A stretch of DNA of 31,637 nucleotides, taken from positions 1 to 31,637 of the forward strand of contig NW_023501181.1 of NCBI RefSeq assembly GCF_014066305.1. The letters run 5' to 3'. Numbering within the stretch: position 1 is the stretch's first letter; each line of letters starts with the position of its first letter. The notes below the pieces were generated by a model. It worked only from the letters and a program-made list of their open reading frames with translations. It had not been told where the DNA came from and made no database searches. Source of the DNA: Letharia columbiana (taxonomy: Eukaryota > Ascomycota > Lecanoromycetes > Lecanorales > Parmeliaceae). Below are positions 20,423 through 31,637 of this stretch, piece by piece. Position numbers and translations under genes: made by a program.

Positions 20423-21599
20423 GGCGGAGTACTCAAGTGTTCCCAGAGGGGCTAGTGCTGTAAGTGTGTTTCAGGCGGTCAAAGGGAGTTGAAGAATGGG
20501 GACAATTGTGTCTGCCGATATTGGATGTAGAAGAAGAGGGACTCGCCTTCTTTTATGTGCATGGGCAACTGCTGTGCCTTTCTTCTCTTTCTCCTCTATT
20601 GCATGTCTCACCAAGCTTTCTCCCGCCAAAATACTGTAGAATTCAAGATCTCCCAAGATACCTGTCGCTTGTGCCGCATTGGGAAACCAAACGAAGAAAT
20701 GAAACAATCTAGTGAACGCAATTTGTTCGTTTTCTCCGCCCCCATGCTACATCTTTTTTAAATGACGTGAATTTCTTGATCCACGCCTCTAGACGTCGGG
20801 TAGCTTTGTTTCAGAGGGCGAAGAGAGAAAGCCACGAACAGGTAGTCCAAATGGTAAACTCGACCTACCTTCAGTGCTCGCACGCCTTGTCTTCTGGACC
20901 GGGAACATAAGAGCCATGAGACATTGTTACTTTCCCAGCCAATGCCCTTTTCGAGCTGTGCAAGTGCTCCAGACAGCGACACGACGTCTGTGCCGCGTCT
21001 CTGAAAATGACGTGTCAGCGGACTGCAGTGAGATGTGTAGGATAAACGGCTGGAGCTACATAGGTAGACCGCTGTCGATGAATCTGCCCTGCGGCGCGTT
21101 AGGCGCATTATCGTTAGCTACGCAGCTAGACGCCGCCGAGTACAAGCTAACACTGCACTGACTGGTGCAGGCACCACCACAGGCAATGTAGCTTATAAAG
21201 ACCTCGGCGCAGCGCGGCGCAGCGGGTATAGACTCAGTACTTAGACTTCTTTTGAATGGTGGTGGGTCGGAACTTTATACTCTATTTCCGGGCCGAAGTT
21301 TCATCACACCCTTCCTGTAGATAGCAGTATGAATGGGAAAGGGCATGACGAATAAAGAGGCCACGGAACCTGCCAAGACTTCAGTAGAGCTTGATTGTTA
21401 TCAAAGAAGACTTATTCTGACAGTAACAGCTATATTGATTGGAAGGCTAGAGTACAAAATTGAGGGCGAAAAGTCTCCAGTACCAAGCAGCGCAATGGAT
21501 TTTGCATACGCTAAAATTGGACCCTGGACTCTGGAGATCTGCACGACAGAAATTTAATCGCACATGCATCCGTATCGCTCACCACATATTGACGACATA
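20423..21599. other. intergenic, no supportable gene
   Basis: Contains the promoter of the secreted-protein gene (minus) and about 0.9 kb with no recognisable coding content. A run GCGCAGCGCGGCGCAGCG occurs at about 21206-21223. A 74-codon frame at 21333-21557 (+) has no known similarity and no splice-supported extension. Confidence 0.4.
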
Positions 21600-21960
21600 T
21601 CGTAGTAGCCAGAATGCCCTTCCTCTTTGTAAATGCCTTGGCCCCCTACACAGCTAGTACGAGTTGATATAGCATCTAGACTTCTAGGGCAACTGCTTTC
21701 TACCCATGCATCCACTGCTCCAGGAACTCCTTCTCAGCTGACCGCGACCTCGAGAGCCCTGAATGCCATCTGGGCTGAGATATGGATGGACGGTAAGAGC
21801 GCTAGCATCACCCAAGGACCGTGGTTCTTGGGTAAGGAAGAAGGACTTGCATTGTTGGGTAGTATAACGTTACGGTTACTGTTATTGACGTAGCTGTTCG
21901 TGGCATTTGCAAGGTTGATATACTGTTTCGATCATACCCCCACCAGCGCCGCCGGTCGAC
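21600..21960 (+). pseudogene. possible relic of an NRPS adenylation/carrier-domain junction
   Basis: In broken frames I can read RMPF, then VRVDIASRLLGQLLSTH in the place of an A10-type NGKVDR linker, then ATSRALNAIWAEIWMDGKSA and ITQGPWFLGKEEGLALLGS, in the layout of a carrier domain (LWAEVLG ... FFxLGGDSLxA). After a TAG near 21893 the frame VAVRGICKVDILFRSYP resembles the end of such a domain. The serine region is not intact (GKEEGL where GGDSL is expected) and stops interrupt it. The likeness is by eye only, so this may be chance. Confidence 0.3.
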
Positions 21961-22299
21961 ATTCTGATGGGGCGCTGATCAAACAGGCCCGCGAGTAACA
22001 ATGGCATGCTGTCTGGGCGTACCAGTCCAGGAGTACCATTTCCATTATGCTTACAGTGAAGGGCACAAGCATCGGAATCCTTACACCAACGCGGAGTTAG
22101 CTTAGAGCCGACGACCGTGCATTCGCGTGTCTCCTCAGCTTCACTTCCGTACCACCCTAATAGCCCACTACAAAGTCATAACAAGGGTTAACAAATCTCT
22201 TTCTGAATTTGAACAAGCTGTTTTGAACAGTTTGCTAGATCCCATATGCACCCACTCCTGCCACAGTAAAAGCGACGAAATTGACCACTGTCGTTCAAA

Positions 22300-25200
22300 A
22301 TGTCCAACGATGATGCAGAGAATCCAGAGATTGAACTCTCTAGATTCCAGCTTCTACATGAGGTCTTTCGGCACCGAGCAGCAGACCCTATCCAGAGACC
22401 TCTGATGGCATTCCCGAAGTCGGGTTTTGCAGACTACGAATACTTCACAGGGAGAGTCCTCGACCATTTTACTGATACAGCTGCTTGGCATTACGCAAAG
22501 GCGAATATACAAACGGTGCGTCAAAATGATGGAGACTGACCCCGCAAATGCCAGTACCTATATAGCAGAATACTGATCGGTCTCACCAGCCAACGGATTT
22601 GAGCAGAGTAGCTCTCCTCGGTCCCACGAATCTAGAATGGGTGGTCTCCTTCTTTGGCCTTTCGCGAGCAGGTTACACCGTCCTAACTTTATCTCCAAGA
22701 CTATCCGCGCCAGCGATCGTCAAGTTGATGCAGGAAACGCATTGTGAATGCCTAATCTACCATGAATCACCAAAGCTTTTAGCGGTCATGATCGAAGTAG
22801 TGACTTTAATGTCCCTACAGACTCTACCCATTCTCTCTCGCCACGATTATGACACGCCTAAGGGTCCCGCGCCTCCTTTTGAGAGAGACATTGACGTGGC
22901 CGAGGAGAGAAGACGACCAGCTACTATTTCGCACTCTTCAGGCTCGACGGGTCTGCCAAAGCCGATTGAAGTCGTGCATGAGAGATACACAATGGCGTAT
23001 GCTATTGGACCTGGAGATCGCGATTTCGTGACATTACCCTTGTGGGTTCCTTATCCCTCAATCGTTAGACTTGGGTTGACGTATGTTTCAAAGATATCAC
23101 AGCTTTGCACTATACGTCTGCCCAGCGAGAATGTATCAGCGAAAAACGGTCTTCTTTCTGAACCCGCATTTGCCCCTAACATGCGAAGGTCTGACAGCAG
23201 CCATACGAGAAGCAAGACCGGGCACTCTATGCGCAGTCCCATATGTCCTAAAGCTGCTTGCAGAGCAAAAGAGTGGCATTGACGCCCTAAAGCAAATTGA
23301 TCAGGTAGTGTTCACAGGCAGCCAATGTCCCGATGATTTGGGTGACCAATTGGTGGAGAAAGGGGTGAATCTCGCAACTCTTATGGGATCGTGAGTCCAC
23401 CAGTATCATTCAGTCTGAGGATCCCTGCTCCTTGCGCTATCACATGATCATCAAACACTAGAAGAAAAACTCACTAAAGCACAGTTCCGAATGTGGGTTT
23501 CTCGGCACCTCCATAGGTCGGCCCGCCGACGACAAAGCATGGAATTACCTTCGTCCGCCGCCAGCACTGATGAAGGATATCTATCCCAAACCTATCGCGG
23601 CAGACACATTTGAGTTCGTGTTCCTCAAAAACCACCCTGGACGTAACATAAGCAATTCAGATGATCCGCCCAACTCTTTCCATTCTCGGGACATCTTCAC
23701 CCCCCACAAAACCATTCCCGGCGCCTGGAAATTTTTGGGGAGAATAGACGACAGAGTCACTTTAATGAACGGTGAAAAGGTTTTACCGCTGCCTATTGAA
23801 GGTAGCATCCGCCAACATAAGTTGGTGAGGGAGGCTGTGGTGTTCGGGATTGGACGAGTCATCCCTGGACTGCTGGTTTTCAGGTCGCAAACCGCTAAGG
23901 ACCTTGGGGACAAAGACTTTATCGAAACTGTCTGGCCTATTGTTGATGCTGCGAATTGCGTTGCTGAAGGGTTTTCACAAATAGGAGTGGACATGGTAGT
24001 GCCTATGCCTGCTGGCGTGTCCATTCCCTTGACGGATAAAGGAAGTATTATTCGCGCTCAGGTGTACAACGTGTTTGCAAAAGAGATAGAAGAGGCGTAC
24101 GTGTGTCAGGAGGGTACAATTATCATAGATGGCGCTGAGCTCGAAACACACCTGTTGAGTTTGGGTCAACAAATTCTTGGCCCACAACTTTCCGATCCTA
24201 AAGACGACCTCTTCACGCTGGGCATGAACAGTCTGCAAGCCATACAGATGCGAGGATTTATTCTCCGCGACCTGTACCTCGGCGGCAATGGTAGGAAACT
24301 GAGCCAGAACCTCATTTTCGAGAACGGCAACATTGCAAATCTTGCCAAACATCTCGAAGATGTACGCTCATCCCGGAGCGTCGTAAAGGAGAAGCCGATC
24401 GCTGTGATGAAGGATCTTATCTCAAAGTTCTCGGCGTTCGAGAAACATATACCAGGCGCCAACGAGACTTGCAAAACGCATACTATTGTAAGTCGTAGAA
24501 CTTCCCCAGGCTAAGTATCAGAGGCTTACCACGGATCAGATCCTTACCGGCGCAACAGGCGGCGTAGGTGCACACATCCTCACCCTCCTTCTCAATCAAC
24601 CGAGCATCTCACAAATTTACTGCCTGATCCGTGGCGCCGATCCTCTCCCACGACTCCAGAAATCTTTTCAAGATAAACGACTTCCACCTCTCAGCTCGCC
24701 CAAGCTTCGAATCCTCGCCTCCGATCTCAGCGATCCGCACCTCGGCCTCAGCCCTGCGGACTACACAACTCTCAAGTCATCAACAACCCACATCATCCAT
24801 TGCGCCTGGCCCGTAAACTTCCAACTCGGCCTTGCCTCCTTCATTCCTTCTCTTCACGGCTTGCAAAACTTGATCCAATTGTCTCTCTCCGGCACCCTCC
24901 CCATGCCTGCAAGACTCATCTTCTGCAGCTCCATCTCCGTTGCACTCGGCACACCTGGTCCCACACGTATTCCTGAAGCGCCAATCAAGTCCCTAGAGCA
25001 GGTCTCGCTGACGGGGTATGCGGCTTCAAAACTCGTCGGCGAGCAAATCGTTCAAGCTGCCGTTGAGAACCATGGTGCGAGGGCGACGGTTCTGAGGATT
25101 GGACAGGTTGTTGGCGATACGAAAGCAGGAGTGTGGAATGATACCGAAGCCTTTCCGTTGATTATCAGAAGCGCAGTCACCATGGGCGTATTGCCGGAAA

Positions 25201-25715
25201 TGGACACGCCATGTCAGTGGTTGCCTGTCGATACGCTGGCGGAGGCTGTGCTTGAGGTCGTTATGTTGAGGGATGGACAGACGAGCGGAGCGGCAGCTGC
25301 AGTCAGTGAGAGGGAAGGGCAGCTATTCTACAACCTCCGCTCTCCCCATACCTTCTCGTGGACGCCCGACCTCTGCTCCGCCCTCCACGCAACGGAGTTA
25401 TCGGCGTTCGAAAATATTACGTTCAAAGATTGGCTTGACCGACTTCGCAGCTTGTCCGCTGATACTCACTCCTCCACTGGTGGTAAAACAAGCGAAGCAG
25501 CCGATCCAAACCGCAACCCAGCGATCAAGCTTGTAGATTTCTTCGCTGAGAATTTTGCAGAAAACAATGCGAACTCGGAGGTCGTATTTGAGATTGGTGA
25601 GGCTGAGAAAGCGAGTCCAGCGCTCAGGAACGCGCCAAAGGTGACTGAGAGTGGGCTCTTGGGAAAAATGGTCGAGGTTTGGATGGAGAGATGGATGGGG
25701 AAGAGAGACGTGTGA
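22300..25715 (+). CDS. NRPS-like adenylate-forming reductase (A-T-R)
   Basis: Activates a carboxylic acid with ATP, loads it on a phosphopantetheine arm and releases it reductively with NAD(P)H as aldehyde or alcohol. Five exons: 22300-22515, 22590-23041, 23094-23390, 23485-24487, 24540-25715; introns 74, 52, 94 and 52 bp; 1047 aa, standard for this class. Adenylation: A3 SSGSTGLPKP (about 188-197), GSSECG (A5-like, 321-326), SRDIFTPH (389-396), GRIDDRVTLMNGEK (407-420), KGSIIR near 507-512. Carrier: DLFTLGMNSLQA with phosphopantetheine Ser at about 571; the usual Asp before it is Asn. Reductase: TGATGGVG (659-666), FCSSIS, and Y816/K820 in GYAASKLVGE. No condensation domain, so it is not a peptide synthetase. 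The substrate cannot be read from sequence; Lys2-type aminoadipate reductase is unlikely because Lys2 is longer (about 1400 aa). No tailoring genes lie downstream. Confidence 0.93.
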
Positions 25716-26160
25716 AGACGAGGCAACTAGGCACGAGACTTGAGAAAGGGGGAGGCATTAAGAAGGTGTAGAAAGCGAGAGAAAGCGAAGAAAGGCCTTT
25801 TTGCAGAGGAGGAGCTTGCAATAGCGACCTGGCTGGAGTGCAAGGATAGAAAAGAAGCTGGTACCACTGGTGGCAGTGAAAGCCAGTGATGTCGCTCTCA
25901 GGTAGGGCGGCACTCGTGCCCACCCAGTGAGCTCTACAGTGTTGTATTCCAGAATGATAACAGACTGAGTCTTGCGATTATCACTGCCTTGTATCCGATT
26001 TCTCCACACAATCCAGACGTAGGGTATATTGTAGAGCTGGGAGAGCAAATCTCTTGGCGCAGGAAAGACGACCTGAAGAAATTCCTCCCCGCATACTTTA
26101 GCTCCCTATCCTCGACACACTTTTGTACACAAATCAATACTTCCCTGACACCTCATTGAA
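25716..26160. other. intergenic: reductase 3' flank and BUB3 promoter
   Basis: 445 bp between two plus-strand genes. Purine-rich just after the reductase stop (about 25730-25810), then ordinary sequence. No gene seen. Confidence 0.5.
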
Positions 26161-27294
26161 ATGTCTATACGTAAGTGTTAGATGTCTGCTATGCTCTGGA
26201 TACCCATACTGACACTTTACAGCACAATTCGAGCTCGCGAACCCCCCAACCGACGCCATCTCCGCCATACAATTCGCGCCCACTTCCCTGCGGCTCCTCG
26301 TAGCGTCCTGGGACAAGCATGTCTACCTTTACGACACCTCGAGTACTGGCGGCCAGCTGCTCAATAAGTTTGAGCATCGAGCGCCGGTTCTAGATGTGTG
26401 TTTTGGGGAAAATGAAGAGGAGGCATATACCGCAGGGTTGGATTGGGATGTCAGATGGTCGGCTATATATACTGTTGCTTTTTTCCAGACGAATCTACGG
26501 CTTACGCGAACTACAGTATCAACCTCACCACAGGTGCCCAAACGGTTCTCTCCTCCCACGACGCAGGCGTCAAGTCCGTTCTCTACGATCGACAGCACAA
26601 TATCCTTGTCTCAGGCTCTTGGGACTCGACATTACACGTTCACCACCTCTCCAAACCTTCTGATCCACCCGTCAAGATATCTCTACCCAATAAGCCGTTT
26701 TCTCTTTCCCTCACATCCACTAGGCTTGTCGTAGCAATGGCTTCCAGGGCCTTGCACATCTACCAACTCGCGGATCTGGCCTCTGAATCTGCGGCCTCAG
26801 GCATCGAACCTTGGCAGCGGCGCGAATCTTCTCTGAAGTTCATGACGAGAGCAGTGGCTTGCATGCCCAACGACGAAGGGTACGCATCTTCCAGCATCGA
26901 AGGCCGTGTGGCTGTTGAATGGTTCGACCCGTCAACCACTTCTCAATCTCGGAAATATGCGTTCAAGTGCCATCGTCAACCCTCGCCTGAAGGGGTAGAT
27001 GTGGTCTACCCTGTCAATGCGTTGGCTTTTCATCCTGTGCATGGCACCTTCGCTTCAGGCGGTGGAGATGGCTTCGTCGCGCTTTGGGATGGCGTTGCCA
27101 AGAGGAGGATCAGGCAGTACCAGCGGTATACGACTAGTGTGAGTGCATTGAGTTTTAGCGGGAACGGGAAGTTCTTGGCTGTGGCTGTCAGTCCTGGGTT
27201 TGAGGACGGGCGTGAAGGTGTTGGGGAGGGAATGGTGGGTATTTTCATTAGGGAGTTGGGCCATGGTGAGGCGAAAGGGAAAGGCATGAAGTAA
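26161..27294 (+). CDS. BUB3: Mitotic checkpoint protein Bub3 (WD40)
   Basis: Seven-blade WD40 protein that binds phosphorylated MELT repeats of the kinetochore scaffold with Bub1/BubR1-type partners in the spindle assembly checkpoint. Three exons: 26161-26170 (10 nt), 26223-26457, 26517-27294; introns 52 and 59 bp; 340 aa, normal length. Start QFELANPPTDAISAIQF, then LLVASWDKHVYLYD, YTAGLDWDVR, VLSSHDAGVKSVLYD, LVSGSWDSTLHVHH, AVACMPNDEGYASSSIEGRV, YPVNALAFHPVHGTFASGGG and DGFVALWDGVAKRRIRQYQR follow the Bub3 pattern. The second intron has a weak donor (GTCGGC), but it is the only junction keeping DVR-C-INLTTG in frame. It is closely related to Rae1, but the N-terminus and the EHRAPVLDVCFGENEEEAYT segment fit Bub3 better. 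Confidence 0.93.
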
Positions 27295-28631
27295 GCGGGT
27301 TTTGTCAGGCGGTATGGACATTCAATATTCTGTTACATGTCCTATCGGAGTTCCTGCAGTGTTCAAGGGCAGTAGTTCGATGGATCTAGTGCATGCATGA
27401 GCGGTCAATGACCGGATTTGTCTCAGATTATTACATCTAGTAGTTGAGACCGATCTCGCAAGCCTCGCTACTGCCACATCTTCGTGTGACTGGCTTCGAC
27501 TTGATCAGGTAATGCCGATGTTTCAAAAGCTCTGCTTTCATTGGTCGCCTCTATCAAGAATTCTGCTTCAAGGGATTCCACTCATGCCGGGCACGAGTCA
27601 CGAATTGGCTGCGCATTTTGCCACCCTTCCTCCTCGAGTACATGAGCAGACTCCGAACGAAAGGCTCCCTGATCCTTGCTGCCCGCTATGCTCCTCCATT
27701 GGTGGAACAGCTTGAAATCCGCAGCTGATGATGAGCATGACCGTTGCCGGCTTTCCAGAAGGCGACTCAGGTATAAAGCCATCTTGCTTGCGCCCTCCCC
27801 TCATGGGTCCTCGCATGATTCCATCACCGCTTCGCTGCGCCGCATGCATTGCATGCATTGCAGAAATCTCATTGGCCGAGTCCCCGCTGGCTACCGTTGG
27901 CTGACAGCCCGCATGCTGTCGGCCAGCACCTTTCTGACCCTTCAAGCTCCATTCCTTTTCGTTGGGCATCAATTCACCTCTACCGAGCACATGATTCACT
28001 TCGACCCCATTGTCGTTCGTTCTCCCCAACGAGAACATGAGATGAAAAGTGTTCACGATTTGGCCAAGCCTTTGGCCGTGGTTGCTGCAGATGCCAGGAT
28101 AATGAGCCAATGGGTGTCCGTCCCAACCCTCCATATCCAAAGGACCCCACGGCAGGCGGGGCTTGTACCTCTCGAATGCTACAAGTGAGGTCAACTCAAA
28201 GCGTTAGCCCGGGTCTTCGAGGGTTAACAAAAGTTTCCACCGGGAAAGAGTCGTTCATCCTTGAGGCGGTCAGATCGTTGGAGCTTCCCTGCCTGCATTT
28301 TCTGCGCTTGGTGCACATGAATTCGCCTTTCCTGTTCTCCTTCTGCTTCACAATCTCCCTCCTCCACCCTTTCTCCCGTCTCTTGCATCGCTCTTCAGAT
28401 CCGCAGCTCGTTGTTGCTCGGCCTCAAACCTCCTTGCCCCAGAACGCACTTACAAGACTCTTTCCGACTTGATACCATTTGCCTACATTGCTGCAAGTGA
28501 CCCAAGGAGTCTTTCCACAAACCACAAACCGCGTCACTTCAAGTTTCCCCTCTACGAACAAGCGAGCAAGCCCCTCAGCGAAATAAGATACCGCCATTCC
28601 ACAAAACTCCCCACATCTGATTGCCACTGGC
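27295..28631. other. long intergenic region upstream of the CaaX gene
   Basis: About 1.3 kb without a recognisable gene. Long overlapping frames occur on both strands (27598-28194 minus, 27676-28188 plus) but neither resembles a protein I know. A tandem GCATGCATT lies at 27842-27859. A pyrimidine-rich tract (about 28335-28400, with CTCCTTCTGC and CCCTTTCTCCCGTCTC) is typical just before transcription starts in filamentous fungi and probably marks the promoter of the 28632 gene, which would give a 5' leader of about 200 nt. Confidence 0.45.
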
Positions 28632-29562
28632 ATGGTCGGCTTACCAGAGCTCTCAACACCCAAAGCAGAATTACGTAGAGGGACCACAAGTCGCGAAACG
28701 CAGAAGATGTTAGAAGACACTACACCAGAAAACCAAGCGATGGGGCCCAGCAATGCTCATTGGACGACACGTCCCAACATTGACGCAGTCCCTACTGGAG
28801 CCAAGACTACAACGGAGGAATGGACCACGGAGGAAGGGAAAAAAGAAATGGTGGCCGAGGATCGTAAAGTGAGATCTTCGACAACAGCAACAACGGTGTC
28901 GAGCGAGTCGAAGCAGACTGGCATTTCAAGCAACGTGCATACGTCTTCCTGTTTTCCCGAAGAAGAGACAGACCCCACATCGTCGCCGTCGGAGATGTTG
29001 GACGAACCTGACCGGAAGTGCACGGAGTCGCCCATAGACTCCGACAGAGCAGTGTACGGGTCAAACTCTGTCCATTCGGAATCTTCCGAGTCTTCCACAG
29101 AAGGCAACGGATCGAAGAAAAACGCGACCGCAGCTGTAGACCTTGACAAGGTCGAAGCCATGGGAGGTCAGTTTGACGACTTATGCATTGGCAGGGAAGC
29201 TGCCAGCTTCCACAACCCGGAGAATGATATGGAAGCGCGATTCATCAACGACAAGGTCAAGAAGGCAAACAGTGAGCCCTCCAAATTTGTTGTGTTGTTA
29301 CTCGTTACTGACGAGTCTTGTAGCTACCATGGAGGACATCGACCTTCGTCCCGAGGTACATTTCCGAGATCCCGGGTCCTCATTCCAAGTCTCTGCACGA
29401 CCCAAAGAGCCTTCCAAACTTGCTGTTGACGCGGAAGGCGACATCGCCTACAGCCGCAAAGTAACTTTCGCACCGGATTCTTTGCTGGACCTCGACTTAG
29501 AGGAGGGATACAACATTGATGGGCCAAGAATGCGCTATCCTTCCTGTTGCATCATCTTGTAG
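28632..29562 (+). CDS. Unrecognised acidic, low-complexity protein with C-terminal CaaX box
   Basis: Two exons, 28632-29271 and 29324-29562, with a 52-bp GTGAGC...TAG intron; 292 aa. I do not recognise a domain. Most of it is Ser/Thr/Glu/Asp-rich and probably disordered (for example SEMLDEPDRKCTESP and NSVHSESSESSTEGNGSKKN). The second exon is more ordered-looking (MEDIDLRPEVHFRDPGSSFQ, AYSRKVTFAPDSLLDLDLEE). The protein ends PSCCIIL. CIIL fits a CaaX prenylation signal, with final Leu favouring geranylgeranyl transfer, and the preceding Cys could be palmitoylated, so peripheral membrane attachment is likely (inference). That the end is preserved across a proper intron argues that the gene is real. 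The start is the first ATG after the last upstream break in frame. Confidence 0.7.
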
Positions 29563-30823
29563 ATGCATGAGTATGGACGCGAGGGCATACCATCACTGTT
29601 ATGCTGCTGCGGGGAAGGTTCTGAATACATTTCAGTCATTTCAGCACGGAGTTATTGGCGTTGGTCATACCCCTCGCATCACGGGTCGCACAGACCCTTC
29701 TGTAGCGCTGGCACTGGGGAGTTTCGCACTCACTCACGAGCCTATGAACCTCTTGAAAATAGATGTTATTGTCACGGTAGGCTGCAGTCTCCCATTAAAA
29801 CATTGTCCAGTCAAGCTCCTCAATATACTGCCATTCCGGGGACACACAGAACGAAACCAGTGCATAGTTAGTTCATTTGTCCAATGAATAATGTAGTGAT
29901 CAAGTCAACGCAAGTAAAGCCAACCAACGTGCAGTTGCCATGCCGTTATCTTTCTAAGCGCAACGGAGCCGAATCTGACGGGCGCATATCATCCATCACA
30001 CTGTACCTCGGTGGTTGATTCCCAAACCTGGTAGGTGGATAAGAACCTTGTTAGCGAGAGGGTCGGCTCGTTGCTGCCAGGACCGTAGAAACCAATGATT
30101 ATGTTGGGTTTCCATCGCGCAGTGCAAAGAATCTGCAGCTCACCGATTGCACGGTCGTGCTGGCAGGACAGGCAGGACAGGCAGGACATGCACATGCACC
30201 GGATTATTGCAGCAAATGATCTGCCTCTCCTTGAGACTTGCATACGCAAGTCGCGCTAACCGATGAGCGAAGCGACTAGTGGGACCACGATTGGTTGAAC
30301 AAGATGATCCAAATTTTGAACTCGGCGTAAACGGAGGCTTGGCCGGAGATGCTGTGAGGATTATCATCGGCTGTCGAGGTTCACGGCGGTGGGCGTGTTA
30401 ACAGAAAGTCGGAAGCGACTGTCGTCGCAGCACAAAATTCACTGACCCAGGATGCAGGAACGGCAAGCCTGCTGCGCCTAATTTCTGCAAGTGATTCCGA
30501 AAAGATGTCGGTCACCACTGACCCATGAGGCTGTAGATTGACTGTGTCCGATTACTGATGGGCGAGTCCATGTTCTCGAGCTAGAGCTTCCATTTCTTGA
30601 CACAGCACCCAATTACCCCTTCACTCAAACCTTTTGTGTTAATACCAAGCCATCAAGCGAGCATCTATGCCAGCAATAACGAGCATAGGCCAAAAGCACA
30701 GGTCAGCAAAGGAGAACATACGAGACCCGACACACGTCCAATAGAAACATGCTTGAACGAGAACAGCCGTCAGACAACGTTGGGCAGCGGTTTGCATTTA
30801 AAGTAACATGTGTGAAAGCCACA
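29563..30823. other. intergenic, no supportable gene
   Basis: About 1.26 kb. Short frames on both strands without recognisable content. It contains the 3' flank of the CaaX gene and a small tandem repeat at 30162-30188. Confidence 0.4.
30162..30188. repeat. 9-bp tandem repeat, three exact copies
   Basis: GGCAGGACA three times head-to-tail, followed by a TGCACATGCACC near-repeat. Too short to interpret; a local microsatellite-like tract. Confidence 0.85.
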
Positions 30824-31359
30824 TCATAGGGAGCAGAATTCAGTGCAACTGCCAGTATTGGAAGAGACGGACAGGTGCCTCATTTGTAGGCACAGCACCG
30901 CTGACTCAAACCATGTAGCAGCTAGCTCGAGACCTGGAGGCCAACCCAATGGTCCTCCAAGTAGGCCTATAGTAATGAAAGGCAGAGTCTTGAAGACCAT
31001 GTTGAGGGTCCAACCGCGTCCGAGAGATCGGATCAGGTCCATGGTTTTCGCGAACCTGGAGGCCAAAGAGGGGGTCCAGAAGGGGAGAGCCCTGAAGTTG
31101 CCTGGGCCGCTCGCTCTGTCTTGGAGCATTCGATACGTTCCACGGACCTCGTATCACACATTCAGCAGGAACCTTACTGTGGCACCACCAAGTCAGATTC
31201 GGCCATCTGGGATTTGGACTTTCTGCGCTTTGGCTCCTCGAATTCAATTTCGGTCTCTAAGAGTTCTTCCCAGCCGTATCCCCCAGCTTCGACATAGTTT
31301 CGTATGCCATGGGTGCCCAGTTTGAAAAAGCTCACTAATCTGCTGCGGCTTAGAGTCAC
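30824..31359 (-). CDS. Putative small hypothetical protein, weak support
   Basis: A two-exon model on the minus strand, 31359-31178 and 31115-30824, joined across a 62-bp GTAAGG...CAG intron, gives 157 aa. The first exon reads FFKLGTHGIRNYVEAGGYGW, EELLETEIEFEEPKRRKSKS and AESDLVVPQ; the second has a hydrophobic stretch (VFKTLPFITIGLLGGPLGW). A TATATA lies about 30 bp upstream of the ATG. I recognise no family. A plus-strand frame of similar length (30843-31325) overlaps it, so coding on this strand is not secure and the model may be wrong. Confidence 0.25.
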
Positions 31360-31637
31360 TGACTCTCTCGACCAAAGATGAAGCAGAGTATATATCGGAT
31401 GGGGTCACCCGTGCACGTGGTAGGCTCCTCTCGTCAGTCTTGAGAATCTATAGCCAACGTTTCCCAGTCTCCAGGGGCTATATCGAGAGCGTGAACAGAG
31501 ATGCAAGCGGAGAGCTTCATCGCTCAAAGGATAGATGCGGCATCCAGGTTCCTTATGATGTCCCCAATGACCACCAAGGCCTTGAGAGGACCTCGACGAT
31601 ATTGAAGAAGACGATAGAGGATAACACAAGCTACCTA

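Noticed and set aside
22300..25715. Reading the A-T-R gene as alpha-aminoadipate reductase (Lys2).
   Set aside because: At 1047 aa it is much shorter than Lys2 and begins directly with the adenylation domain, as in secondary-metabolism adenylate-forming reductases.
30843..31325. A 160-codon plus-strand frame.
   Set aside because: No recognisable family and fully opposite the minus-strand model; Arg/Pro/Ser bias suggests a shadow frame. Neither is secure.

Overview
The window looks like nuclear DNA of a filamentous ascomycete (Pezizomycotina). Conserved single-copy eukaryotic genes are split by short GT-AG introns of about 50-106 bp, and a block of about 7.5 kb has been rewritten by C-to-T/G-to-A changes, the mark of repeat-induced point mutation (RIP). 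I cannot fix the genus from sequence alone.

Layout. 1-8.6 kb is a dense housekeeping arm: the 5' end of a GPI-anchored-type GH72 glucanosyltransferase (-), TOM20 (-), an NmrA/isoflavone-reductase-like oxidoreductase (+), EXO84 (+), POP5 (+) and GPN2 (-, convergent with POP5). 8.7-9.14 kb is a 443-bp MITE-like element with 60-bp terminal inverted repeats, inserted about 115 bp upstream of the GPN2 start. 9.35-17.19 kb is a nested repeat. A 32-bp perfect inverted repeat brackets an older element of about 0.83 kb, which was split by a complete Ty3/gypsy chromovirus-type LTR retrotransposon (9450-16455, minus strand, 164-bp LTRs, 5-bp target duplication). Its gag and pol are still recognisable but full of RIP stops. 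17.6-18.6 kb is another small element with 19-bp inverted arms and a broken acidic reading frame.

18.6-25.7 kb is accessory-looking: a cysteine-rich secreted protein (-), a possible decayed NRPS carrier fragment, and a complete five-exon adenylation-thiolation-reductase enzyme (NRPS-like adenylate-forming reductase, 1047 aa). The window then returns to conserved content with BUB3 (+), followed by an unrecognised acidic protein ending in a CaaX box (+) and a weakly supported small gene at the right edge.

The genes do not form one pathway. The housekeeping genes are unrelated neighbours: wall remodelling, mitochondrial import, exocytosis, RNase P/MRP, RNA polymerase assembly, spindle checkpoint. 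The only functionally suggestive grouping is the secreted protein, NRPS relic and reductase next to the RIP block, which resembles a small accessory/secondary-metabolism pocket. I found no tRNA or rRNA gene and no CRISPR array. All exon boundaries were placed by eye from frame, splice-site and family fit.
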